Source: Podospora pseudoanserina
Taxonomy: Eukaryota; Ascomycota; Sordariomycetes; Sordariales; Podosporaceae
DNA length: 64,000 nucleotides
Reading direction: 5' to 3'
Assembly: GCF_035222485.1 (NCBI RefSeq)
Contig: NC_085920.1
Location: 5,332,001-5,396,000 of the forward strand
Part shown: in pieces, positions 12,163 to 21,115 of the stretch
Numbering within the stretch: the first letter of the stretch is position 1
Layout: the number at the start of each line of letters is the position of its first letter
Program-made: the position numbers and the translations under genes
The notes under the pieces: generated by a model
Database searches by the model: none
The model's input: only the letters and a program-made list of their open reading frames with translations
What the model was told of the DNA's origin: nothing

Positions 12163-12725
12163 CTAGATCCAGGTCCCAGTGTGTTTCCAGTTGTAGAAGA
12201 GCTTCCGAATCGGCTTGTATCGGTCGTATAAATCCCACAGTGGGTGGTGGTGTAAGCTGAAGTCCCCTGCAAGGACTACCGGGTAGGTTGGGTCTGGATT
12301 GTTCGAACAGACTCGGGAGGGTCTTGTTGGTAGGAGGATTGTATATCGACCGGATTTCCAGACCCCTTTCTTCACGTCTTCCTTCACTTCTACCTTCGCT
12401 CCTCCCTTTCCTCCTTCTTTCACCTCTTCCTTCACCTCTTCCTTCACCTTTTCTTTCACCTCTTCTTTCACCTCTTCTTTCACCTCTTTCTCCACCCCTC
12501 CTTCAATACTTAGAAACCATACCTTGCACCAGTCTCCCGAAACCTTGTAGTCCCATTGACTGGCATCTAGTCTCTTGGTAGTGAATATAGCTGTCCTGCC
12601 CTCTGGTTGATATAACAGCACCAACAATATCGGAATCTGGACATGGACAATTTCCATTTCCGTTCTTGGACCTGAGCACTCGATGCTTTAACCTGAGCAG
12701 AAGTGGAGATCTCCTGAGAGTGGAT
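12163..12725 (-). mobile_element. LINE (non-LTR retrotransposon) endonuclease-domain remnant
   Basis: The minus-strand frame contains RTAIFTTKRLDASQW, later TYPVVLAGDFSLHHHPLWD. The latter is the GDFNLHHPLW block of the APE-type endonuclease of fungal LINEs. Between them is an in-frame lysine/glutamate/valine tandem stretch (VKEE-type units, 12370-12500) that is not part of this fold. RT and RNase H domains are absent. It is a fragment, probably unrelated in time to the LINE 3' end at 20.1 kb. Confidence 0.7.
12370..12500 (-). repeat. Minisatellite coding for VKEE-type repeats inside the LINE remnant
   Basis: Units of about 12 nt based on CTTCACCTCTTC (plus strand) repeat imperfectly, reading KEEVKEEVKEKV on the minus strand. 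The frame stays open across the array although the host element is dead. Confidence 0.75.
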
Positions 12726-12942
12726 GAGCAAAGCTCTGAGCAGGGCGAGCAATGGTTGAACCCCCCTGAGACCAGGCTACCCTAGAGGTAGGCCATGTCA
12801 GAGCTGTTTCTGGAGCGTACACCTATTCCACGGTAATTGTTGTTAGCGCTGCAGGGGGCCTTTTGGTGGAAGTTGCTAGAAAATGGAGGGTGGCTAGGGA
12901 AAACATGTTAGCGCTCTATACAAAATACGGCTAATCATGTTA

Positions 12943-13176
12943 TGTCACGACCGTGACCAACAGAAAGCATGGCCCCCAACAAAAAGCACGTGACCGGTGG
13001 TAGACAGCCAATCAGGGGTGGACCGACAGACTGAGGGGAACGACGTGTATTCATGGTATCTTGTGTTTACATTGAGTCAATCTTGCTGTGCACTGTTTAG
13101 CTGCACCGAACTATTACTCAGAAGAAGCCTTCAATTGTGTATCCCTTTCAGAGGTTCTGATCAGGGGTTCGCCACA
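12943..13176 (+). repeat. Decayed, internally shortened solo LTR of the 45742-53194 gypsy family
   Basis: It starts TGTCACG and ends GCCACA, the terminal sequences of the intact LTR in element orientation. Shared blocks include CCAATCAGGGGTGGACCGA, GTGTTTACATTGAGTC, GCACTGTTTAGCTGCACCGA and CCCTTTCAGAGGTTCTG. It is 234 bp against 399 bp, so the middle is partly deleted. No target duplication was found, as expected of an old copy. Confidence 0.8.
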
Positions 13177-13713
13177 ATAGGCCTATAATACTGGCCAGGC
13201 CAATATCTTACGATGACCCGTACTTTGGTTGGAGGGGTGCCGTTTCGAGATGGAATTTTTATAGGCGTGAGTTGATTTTCGCCGAACGCACCAAAATCGG
13301 GGTCAGCCAGATCGGACTCTGGCTCATCTGTTCGTTCTGGTGTGCGAGACGCTGCGCATCGGTCGGTAGGTATATGATAGAGGTCGAGTACGAACCCTAT
13401 TACAGAGTCTATTCAGGTGGATTACAATTGGCTAGCAATACAATATACGAGGTTACCCACTATACTATCTGTCTACAGTACCTATAAGGTACTTCAGTCC
13501 AGTACCACAGCTGTGAGCTTTAGGTATCGTGCATGAGCCTTCCGTTGTACTAATTATTGTGTGTGTTTATTACTGAAATAGACATGGCCATTTACAGGCC
13601 TAAGGCCCTGTAAACAATAAAGACCTTCGAAAACAGCCTCTTTTGTCTTGAAGTCCATCATCAGCTAGATCAACAGTCATCAAGACAAGAGATCAACCCA
13701 GCTAGTCGACACC
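13177..13713. other. Intergenic; promoter and leader of the secreted-protein gene at 13714
   Basis: No gene seen. A near-palindrome TTTACAGG..CCCTGTAAA at 13591-13614 may be a transposon end or hairpin. The last 100 bases look like a normal fungal 5' leader. Confidence 0.4.
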
Positions 13714-14322
13714 ACGGCTCCCAAGTCTTTCGCCATCACGGCGGTGTACCTTCTCCTCTCTCTCGCTTCCGCAACCCCCGTCACCCTCGAAGCAAGAGAT
13801 CTCCTGAACTCCATTGGACCAACTGCCACGGCCGAGCAGGAGAAATGGTGCCCGGCTCTTGCCTATGACACCTACAGCTGCTACAACACCGTGGCCATCT
13901 CCCCGACCGGCCAGCTCAAGTTCGTCTCTGCTTCCGAGCACGGCAAGTGGAACATCCGCCTCCCTGGGCAGAACCTCAACATCCGTTTTGAGGGAAGCAC
14001 TCATGCCAAGATTGTCTACCACAAAGATGGTGCTGGTACCCATGCCTTCCGCTATGCGAACGGCGGTGATGAGCCTCCTGAGAACCACTGGCAGAGCTGG
14101 CGTTGGCGCGTTGGTGCCGGTCTGCTGAAGTGGGACTCGATCGCCGGCAACCTGCGCACTACGCTGTCTCAAAAGGATTGGAGTAAGGCTGAGGTGGCTG
14201 TTAGGGACAAGGGCGGCAAGGCCTGGAACTTTGGCTGGTACTTGGACCGCTCCAGATACTACTGCGTTACCGAGCTCGAGTGCCCCGGTAACTTGGCTAC
14301 GGTGTTTGATCCTTGGGCTTGA
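13714..14322 (+). CDS. Small secreted protein of unknown function; start codon reads ACG
   Basis: The open frame reads APKSFAITAVYLLLSLASA, a good signal peptide, then TPVTLEARD and a mature domain with four cysteines (EKWCPALAYDTYSCY..., RYYCVTELECPGN), ending ATVFDPWA. No in-frame ATG exists between the upstream TAG (13666) and this region. The codon directly before APKSFA is ACG in a strong context (GACACCACGGCTCCC), exactly where an ATG would be expected. Either initiation is at ACG or the start was lost. The next plausible alternative start, GTG at 13744, would truncate the signal peptide. There are 202 codons from ACG, no intron, and good coding usage. I recognise no family. A secreted cysteine-containing protein among transposon remnants could be an effector; that is inference. 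Confidence 0.7.
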   Translation, partial: TAPKSFAITAVYLLLSLASATPVTLEARDLLNSIGPTATAEQEKWCPALAYDTYSCYNTVAISPTGQLKFVSASEHGKWNIRLPGQNLNIRFEGSTHAKIVYHKDGAGTHAFRYANGGDEPPENHWQSWRWRVGAGLLKWDSIAGNLRTTLSQKDWSKAEVAVRDKGGKAWNFGWYLDRSRYYCVTELECPGNLATVFDPWA

Positions 14323-15027
14323 GTGGAAGGACAGTGGGTGTGATGGAACTACATAGACCAGGTGTTGGAATACAGGGGTTGAAAAGGCGGGATACATGTA
14401 GGAACCAGATGTACACAGTTGCCTTTATCAGCTGGGCCTTTCCTCAGGTAGCCTTCAAATTTGATTGCTTGTGTACTCTAGCCAGGTAACCAATTGGACT
14501 GACTTCAACGCATCTATCCCCTGATCCTCGTGTATTGGTTTCAAAGCGAGGGTGGAAGATTGCCCGCTAACTGGAAGCTGAATGCACATAGTACTCTATA
14601 GAGAGGTAGATAGTTTCCAGCTGACGTAAACACCCATTCTCCAGTGGAGCCCAGGCCCTCCTTGCAATTTCCATACTGTGTAATATGCCCCAGGCACCTC
14701 AAATAGAATTGCTGCCCCTCAAAGCCGCTGGTGGCCCCTGCTTTCAGCTGCACGTCTAGCCAACTGCATCATGCGGATTGTTGTTGCACGCATTCCCTTG
14801 GTTTGTGAACTGACTCCAGGCAAGGAAATTTGGGGCTGGTTGCGATGTCCGCGCCACTCTTATCTCGGATTTCCCAAATGGCATGCCTAGATTTGGGAGG
14901 TACGGAGATTGACTTTGGGTGGGTGGGATGATGACAGTGGATGAGACTCGGCTGTAGGTATAAAGCTAGCAAGTTCCATCCCATGGAGAGTCCAGAGGTT
15001 GGGTGGGTATGAGTTCAGACTACAGCC
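14323..15027. other. Intergenic, no gene recognised
   Basis: About 0.7 kb. No frame with protein character. The last part should be the promoter of the repeat-protein gene at 15028; GCTGTAGGTATAAAGC near 14950 may hold its TATA box. Confidence 0.45.
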
Positions 15028-15700
15028 ATGAACCAACCTAAAATGAAGACAGCTATTCTTCTCGCCGTCCTGTTTGTCGGGACCAGCTCCCTTCCTGTCG
15101 CTCCGTCTCTCGAGGCCAAAGTATGTCTGTCCCTTTCTGTGAGTCACACAGCGGTGTTGATCTGTGCATAGGAGATACAAGACCACAATGTTTACCCTGC
15201 CGGGGCTTGGCAGTCTCCCACAGTTGATGCCACGAGCACCCGTGCGCAGGGGGTGTCTTCATACGGAAACAAAACCCCCAAAGAAGGCCCAGGAGAATGA
15301 GCCGACTGTGGATGGTACGAGCACTTGTGGACAGTGGGTGTCCTCCTACGGCAACAATCCCCCCAAAAAAGCTCAAGAGAACCCCACCGTGGATGCAACA
15401 AGCACTCGGGCACAGTGGGTGTCCTCTTATGGTAACAAACCCCCGAAGAAGGGAGCGTCGTTTTCAGGCCATTGGGTAAGTTGCTCGTTGCCTTAGAAGC
15501 TTCCTCCATACCTCTAGTCAGTGTGGTTCCAGGATACACACTAACACCTTCCTCACCAGCTTCCTGTCAGTCCCGGTTACTTGGACCTTGATGCACCCGA
15601 GTCTGGCTACCATGCCCACTTGATGATCATGCACGACTCGACTTCTTGGCTTCAGTCCGGGATGACGGTCATCAAGGGTTTCATGCGCAGGCTCGCTTAA
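15028..15700 (+). pseudogene. Secreted tandem-repeat protein gene with a one-base frameshift
   Basis: Three exons are visible: 15028-15120, 15172-15475 and 15560-15700, with introns 15121-15171 (GTATGT..TAG) and 15476-15559 (GTAAGT..CACCAG, branch CACTAAC). The product starts MNQPKMKTAILLAVLFVGTS, a signal peptide. Exon 2 holds three repeats of about 27 residues with core PTVDATSTRAQWVSSYGNK and a PPKK linker. Exon 2 is 304 nt, one more than a multiple of three; the extra base is in the AAAACCCCC run near 15270. It puts repeat 1 out of frame with repeats 2 and 3 and stops translation at 15298. Exon 3 reads LPVSPGYLDLDAPESGYHAH and ends MRRLA. No family is recognised. It may be a pseudogene, a polymorphism or a sequencing error. 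Confidence 0.7.
15217..15450 (+). repeat. Three coding tandem repeats, about 81-85 nt each
   Basis: Units begin at 15217, 15302 and 15383 (each at the Pro of PTVD). Units 2 and 3 are exactly 81 nt apart and differ at several synonymous and a few coding sites. Unit 1 to 2 spans 85 nt: one extra Glu codon plus the frameshifting base. Confidence 0.85.
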
Positions 15701-16303
15701 GGCTATGGCACTGCCAGCCAGTGTTTGTTGGAGGAAGCCATTCAACGGGGTGCTGTACTGCTGGTGCACCGCCTGCTATTCATTGAGGCAATCTGAGTCA
15801 TAAATGTAGAAGATTGAAGTGGGATGGTTCTTTCTTTTCCTTCCTTGACCTTTTCGTCTTAACGGTTGATTTGGCTTCGGAGGCCACCGGATGGTTTACA
15901 AGGACCAAGCACAAGGCATCTGGGCCTGAAAAAACACTCACTTTGCTCCAATGATAATATACCTGCCTCATTTAGGTAGCTACTTAGGTACCTACTATCT
16001 CACACAACGAGTAACACACCAATACACTGATCTCTCAGCAACTTTTCACGCGGCTGGGCCATATGACCCCCAAAATTTGGAGTCCAAGCCTACCGCCTAT
16101 CAGCCATTCAAAAAACAAACCAAGTAGGTGGCGGTTAAGGAATTGAGATTTTGTTGGTTACCTATCATTTGATGGCAAGTCCAGACACATGCAGTGCTGA
16201 TAAACAACTTGGACCCCGCATCAACCAACACTTGGCGAATTGCTGCAGGTGAACATTCACGATCGCCAAAACACCGCTAAATATTCACTGCGAACCACTC
16301 AAA
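15701..16303. other. Intergenic, no gene recognised
   Basis: About 0.6 kb, AT-leaning, with short GGTAGCTACTTAGGTACC-like repeats near 15975. No gene seen. Confidence 0.4.
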
Positions 16304-17389
16304 ATGCTCTCTCACAATCACGCCAACTACCAAGCTCGGCTTGATTTCGTGCGCAACCTCTTGAATGACCGTTTTTCTCTCGGGGTAAGATACTTGACGA
16401 ACCGCAGCGGATTTGATGTTTAGCCCCGCCAGCTAACTCGACCTAACAGGACGAACTTGACATCTCCCTCATGACCCCGAGTGCAGTTCTAAGTACAACA
16501 ACTTTGTTTACCACGTCTCACTCGCGTCACCGCTCATCGCGGACCACTTAGACAACTACTGGGATGGCACCTTTCAGCCAGGTACTGTGGCCATTCCCAA
16601 GGGCACAAAAGACCTCGTGGTGCGACTTGGTAATCGTGATACTGAGGGTGTCCACCAAGCGACCGGTATTGAGAACGAAGTAGCAATAACCAACCTGGTC
16701 TCGGCGGCTCTCAGCCATGCCTTCTAGCCATCCATTGTTCCTCGGATTTATGGGATGCTTTCGTCCAGCGGGGCGTTCCGGCTCAGTTCGAGTCGTTGAG
16801 CGATAAGGATGACAAGGTGGTGGTGCACTGTGATTTTAGTAAGATTCCAAATCCCAGCACTACAGCTGTGTCAGGCTGGGTTTTGTCTCTGCCGATAGCT
16901 GACCCTCCCGATCCAGGCCCAACCAACATCTTATTTGCCAAAGCCTCGGGGCGTATAACCGCCCTCATTGATTATGATTTTTCCTGGATCTCTCACCCCT
17001 CTTACGAGTTTCTGCGCTCATTCGATGGTCTCGGGGGCCAATTTCGAGGCTGGTCCAGCGACGAAGAGAGCCAGGAAGCAGCGTTGAGAGATGCCAAACT
17101 CCACGGGTTTCCTGTCTCCCTACCATCCACCACCGAGTCAGACTCGGGAGTTGATTGGGTTGTTTCGAAGGCCTGGGAGGAGGCATTGGAGGCTGAAGGA
17201 GTCAAACGACCAAGGACTATGGAAGGTATCGATAGGGTGGCTGACGTTGACACAATCCTATGTGCTATTTTGCCATGGCGCGTGAACAACGCCGACATCT
17301 TGGCTCGCCAGACTGAGGAGGTTATCATTGAATGCAGAAACAATAATGAGGAGCATCTGGACAAGTTGTTAACCCGCCTGGGATTCTGA
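16304..17389 (+). pseudogene. Aminoglycoside-phosphotransferase-like kinase, degraded
   Basis: Fragments of the fungal APH-fold family appear in order but not in one frame. An N-terminus MLSHNHANYQARLDFVRNLL is followed by an intron (about 16384-16449). Next comes ECSSKYNNFVYHVSLASPL in another frame, then KGTKDLVVRLGNRDTEGVHQ and ENEVAITNLVSAALSHAF, followed by a TAG (likely from CAG) before PSIVPRIYGML. A deletion removes the middle of the catalytic domain. The last part is open (16796-17389): VVVHCDFS where the family has HGDFSPGN, an insertion, then SGRITALIDYDFSWISHPSY. With a frameshift, a stop, a deletion and an altered catalytic loop, it cannot make a normal kinase. Confidence 0.75.
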
Positions 17390-18021
17390 TCTCTCGTACA
17401 GTAAGGCAGATAGTCGGTTGGACGTGGTTTAAATGGTCCATGGGATCGGACTTCGATGCAGTGGACGCAGAAGGAGGAAAATCGATATTGTATGTGCTCC
17501 GCGTTCTAGAAAAAATTTTTTAATGTATTAATGCCAATAATGTATCTTTGGGCTTACTAAAATGAACAGAGATAGACACATCCTACAAAATATACATAGG
17601 TAGGCAAGTACAGTGAGGTTGTGTCCTCATTTTCCCTTGTGATTTCGGTATGAAGTTGTGATGGATAGGCACTTTAGCAACCACCGGCTAAATCGTCAAC
17701 CTTGGAGCACACAATTGTGGGTCGAGCACATCTCACTTATGTCATGTTGATGTTCTGTTGATGTCATTTTGATGGAGCGGCGAGTATCTTGACTGGAATT
17801 GCGGTGAATAGTCTTTTGCCAGAGGACAGATGGTGATTGTGGATGGTGTTGTGAAGGTCCCTGATTGTGACCGCGGAGCCACAAACCACTGCACTATGAA
17901 GCCACGTTGCATAAAAGCATCAAATCAATCAAGCTGCCCAAGCTCGATCGATCCAATCGTTATATACGTTCACGCACTGCATGTTGGCCATACCTGTCAG
18001 CCAGTGCCGCGATACTGATGA
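17390..18021. other. Intergenic, no gene recognised
   Basis: About 0.6 kb of AT-leaning non-coding sequence between the kinase pseudogene and the truncated surface-protein gene. Confidence 0.4.
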
Positions 18022-18360
18022 CTAGAGGAGGCACTTGTACCCGACAATGGCTGCGCCAAGCACCATCAATTCATAGCCCCTGAAGTCAACACGCCCAGCA
18101 CTGCTCCTGGTTGTCGTGGCAACGGCTGAAGTCCCGCTGTCCGAGGTCGGCCTGTGTGAGGTGGGAGCGGTAGTGATGGAAGAGTTACCGTGAGCTGAGA
18201 TTGGCATGGTGCCGAGGTCAGGCTCAGTCGCGGTTGCAGTCAAGGTGACAGAATCATCGTGGGCTGTAATCAGCATGGTGTTGAGGCCGGGCTTTGTGTA
18301 TGTCCGACGATATATCCTTTTCCCAGCATGCCCAGTGGTGCTCACCACTGTGATCTCCAC
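18022..18360 (-). pseudogene. 3' end of a Ser/Thr-rich surface protein, cut off by a transposon
   Basis: The minus-strand frame is Thr/Ser-rich (TAPTSHRPTSDSGTSAVATT) and ends with a hydrophobic tail (YELMVLGAAIVGYKCLL) typical of a GPI-anchor signal. The frame has no signal peptide; directly upstream a stop precedes VEITVVSTTGHAGK and the pogo element begins within about 15 bp. The natural reading is the 3' end of a cell-wall or surface protein gene whose 5' part was displaced by transposon insertion or rearrangement. Confidence 0.5.
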
Positions 18361-18369
18361 ACCGGTTTA

Positions 18370-20105
18370 ATATCAAAAACTTTCGACCTTTCGTTTTATT
18401 TTCTTCACAATTCAACCAAACCACCGCTTTTTTACTATTTCAAAATAGAATCTCGAATTCAAGCGGCCCTTCAAAACCAAGAAGAAAACTCGGGAGCTCC
18501 AGTGGCACGCGTCGCCCGGGAACATGGCCTTGAACGCAGTCAGCTTCAATCTCGCCTCGAGGGCCATGGGCCTACCAAAGGGCGTGAGCCACCACACAAG
18601 CGTCTAAGCGATCCAGAGGAAGTTGTGATTTGCCGGCATATCGATCGCCTTGATGCTCTCAATATGGCAGTACTCCCTGAGTTTATCACAGAGGCAGCAA
18701 ACCGGATCCTCCTAGCCAGGTGCTCGCGCCAAGAACTCGCTGATCCCCCTCAGGTTGGACCAAACTGGGCACCCCGCTTCATTCGCCGCCACGGGCATCA
18801 CAAGCAGCACCAGAAAACCACGGCGAGCGAGCGGAAGCACTCAGAGGATCCCCAGGCCGTTGAAAACTACTTCAACAAGCCCGATGCCGTCGTCAAAGAG
18901 CATGGGTTACAGCCTGAGGACATATGGAATATGGACGAGACGGGGTTTCGAATCGGGGTGGGCAAGAGCCAGCTTATCGTGATTAAGCGCAAGAGAGCTC
19001 ACTACTTTGCTATTCCTGAGAATAGGCAATCGACCACGGCGCTCGAAGCTATCTCGGCCGTTGGGCGCTTTTGCCCACCCTTCTTGGTCTTGGCTGGCCA
19101 ACTTCACATGACCCAGTGGCACGAGCAGGAGGAAGTGGAGCCAGAGACTGTGATATCGACCTCCCTCGGTTGCTATCTGAATGAGGAGCTTTCTTTGGAA
19201 TGGCTGAAGCACTTTGGCTAGCATTCGAAGAAATCTCAACTAGGCGCTTATCGGTTACTTATCATCAATGGGCATGGATCTCATTATACTATCCAATTTA
19301 TTAAGTACTGTCAAGAAAAAACATCATTTCTTTCGGCTTACCACTAAATCTTACGCATGTTCTTCAACCTCTTTTGATGCTGTGGTCTTTGCCGCTCAAA
19401 CATTACCATGCCAAGGCCCTAGATGTGTTGGTTCATAATGGCCTTACAAACATCACCAAGATCGAATTCTTGGGTATGATCCAGGGTGTGCGCTCACAGG
19501 CCTCCAAAAGGCCCATTCTATCGGCTTTCACCAGAACTGTCGTCTTCCCATTCGATACCTCTGTTGTACTGGTTGAACTGCGGCAGGGGGTTCGACCAGA
19601 GACCCCCCTCTCCCACACCCAAACCTCAAGCCCTCCCCGTCAGCACACCTGTCACCCTCAAGTAGATGAACAAAGTGGCTGATAAGCTGTCGAATTCGCT
19701 ACCTGACGATCTTTCTGATGAACTTGTTGATGGTGTGGGGAGGTTCATCAGGGGGTTCCTCGCCACGGCTACCGAGCTGGTTCAGACGAAGAGGGGCCTG
19801 AGCGCCACATAACTGGCCCAGGCTGTTGCCAGAGCTCGCCGGGCATCGAAGGGGGGGGTGCTTAAAATCAGGGGGGGTGCTTACTGTGGCCGATGGGCGG
19901 CAAATGGTTCGAAAGAGGGAGGACGAGGCCCTCATCAAGGCGAAGAAGCTTGTGGAAGCGGCCGGGCAAAAGGCTCTCAATTTACGTAAGAGGGCTTGGT
20001 AAGAAGCGACCGAAGAAGCTCGCAATTGGCGTACTACTGGGAAGCTTAAACCGGCCGAAATTTCTGATGGATCTGGTGTTTTGAAGCGGTTACGGCGTTT
20101 TTAGT
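18370..20105 (+). mobile_element. Fot1/pogo-type (Tc1-mariner superfamily) transposase pseudogene
   Basis: Order of domains: a Psq/CENP-B helix-turn-helix region (IESRIQAALQNQEENSGAPV, ARVAREHGLERSQLQSRLEG), a second HTH (LDALNMAVLPEFITEAANRI, WAPRFIRRHG), then the DDE region with EDIWNMDETGFRIG, RRAHYF-like RAHYFAIPENRQST, and INGHGSHYT where active elements have DGHGSH. The change of that catalytic Asp to Asn, a TAG at 19219, a TAA in AYH*IL and frameshifts show it is dead. The C-terminal part continues in other frames (LPLKHYHAKALDVLV, RFIRGFLATATELVQTKRGL, MVRKREEDEALIKAKKLVEA) to about 20105. Clear inverted terminal repeats were not found. Confidence 0.88.
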
Positions 20106-20116
20106 TCAAGAGGTTC

Positions 20117-20703
20117 GATTGATTGATTGATTGATTTATTAACGCCCGGGCGGCTAAGCCGAAAGGGCAACTATTACCGATTGAAGCATACACTCCCGAA
20201 GATATGCCCTGATCTCCTAAAGCCCATGCAAAGTCCGATCTAGCTTATACACTCGTTTTTCCCCTTTCTCTACGTATTCTCGTGGGTTAATAGGATTGTT
20301 AGTAGGTTGGCTTGAAGTCGGTTCTCCAAGTATTCAACGTCCCATCTTCGGCGGCTGAAGCGGTACCTGCTATCTATAGCACGAGGTAATAGGTGTAGGG
20401 TCGGTGGAGAGTGGTGGTTGGTCGGTTAGGTATTTCAGTTGGCCTGCGGTTGGTTCGCGTCGAGTCGGCCCATGGACATTGCGAACCGAATCGTTGCCCG
20501 AACGGTCTTGACGTTTGGAGTCCAGTCTTCTTTATCCGACGGCGACTTCCCTCGTAGATAGAAGGAAATATTGCCTCTGTGAGTGGTTGTGCGCTGGAGC
20601 ATCTCTGCTCGGTATGCCGTCCATTTCTTGCACCGGAAGAGGAAGAGTTCCGCTGTCTCTCTCGCTTGGCCGAGGGTGGCTAGAAAATAACATTGCGGTC
20701 AAT
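20117..20703 (-). mobile_element. LINE 3' end, 5'-truncated, with (AATC)n tail
   Basis: On the minus strand the sequence reads LATLGQARETAELFLFRCKK, then WTAYRAEMLQRTTTHRGNIS, then SDKEDWTPNVKTVRATIRFA. This is the C-terminal cysteine/tryptophan block of fungal LINE polyproteins (Tad-like). It is followed by about 300 nt of 3' UTR ending in a short AATC tandem tail (plus strand GATTGATTGATTGATT at 20126-20142), a typical non-LTR 3' terminus. Everything upstream in the element is missing and the 5' junction is a 5S rRNA fragment. Confidence 0.82.
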
Positions 20704-20766
20704 TACTTGCTTAACTAGGGGAGAGCGGACGGGATCCCGTGTTTTCAACTGCCTATGATCGTATGT
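20704..20766 (-). pseudogene. 5S rRNA fragment, nucleotides 1 to about 62, fused to the LINE
   Basis: The minus strand begins ACATACGATCATAGGCAGTT, continues GAAAACACGGGATCCCGTCC and CGCTCTCCCCTAGTTAAGCA, then runs without a gap into the LINE 3' segment. It begins exactly at 5S nucleotide 1 and has the same strand as the LINE. This is the structure expected of a chimeric retrotranscript, where reverse transcriptase switched from LINE RNA to 5S RNA. Confidence 0.85.
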
Positions 20767-21115
20767 GATATGTTGTGCCGGCCCATGGGCTTATAACAGA
20801 ATGATATAACCTTAAGTTTGTCTCACGGCTTGGCTCGAGCTCAGCTATTTCCGTTGTTGAGGTTGTGCTATCACGACTAAGTCCACAAAATAATGTGTGA
20901 AAAAGCGGAGAAGGATTATTTCGAACTCGCCAACGGTCTAGGTGTACATGAGAATGAATTTTTCGAAAAAGGACATACTCCTCAGCTCGCTATGAGTGAA
21001 ATGCTGAAACCCATCCCCTTGTCTGCTCAACACCGGCACGCCCCCCATATATACAAAGTCAAACACGTCCGTCTCTTTAGAGTTCCTATTATTGATCACC
21101 TTAAAAACGGATCAA
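20767..21115. other. Intergenic; 3' flank of al-2
   Basis: No gene seen. It should hold the al-2 3' UTR next to 21115. Confidence 0.45.
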
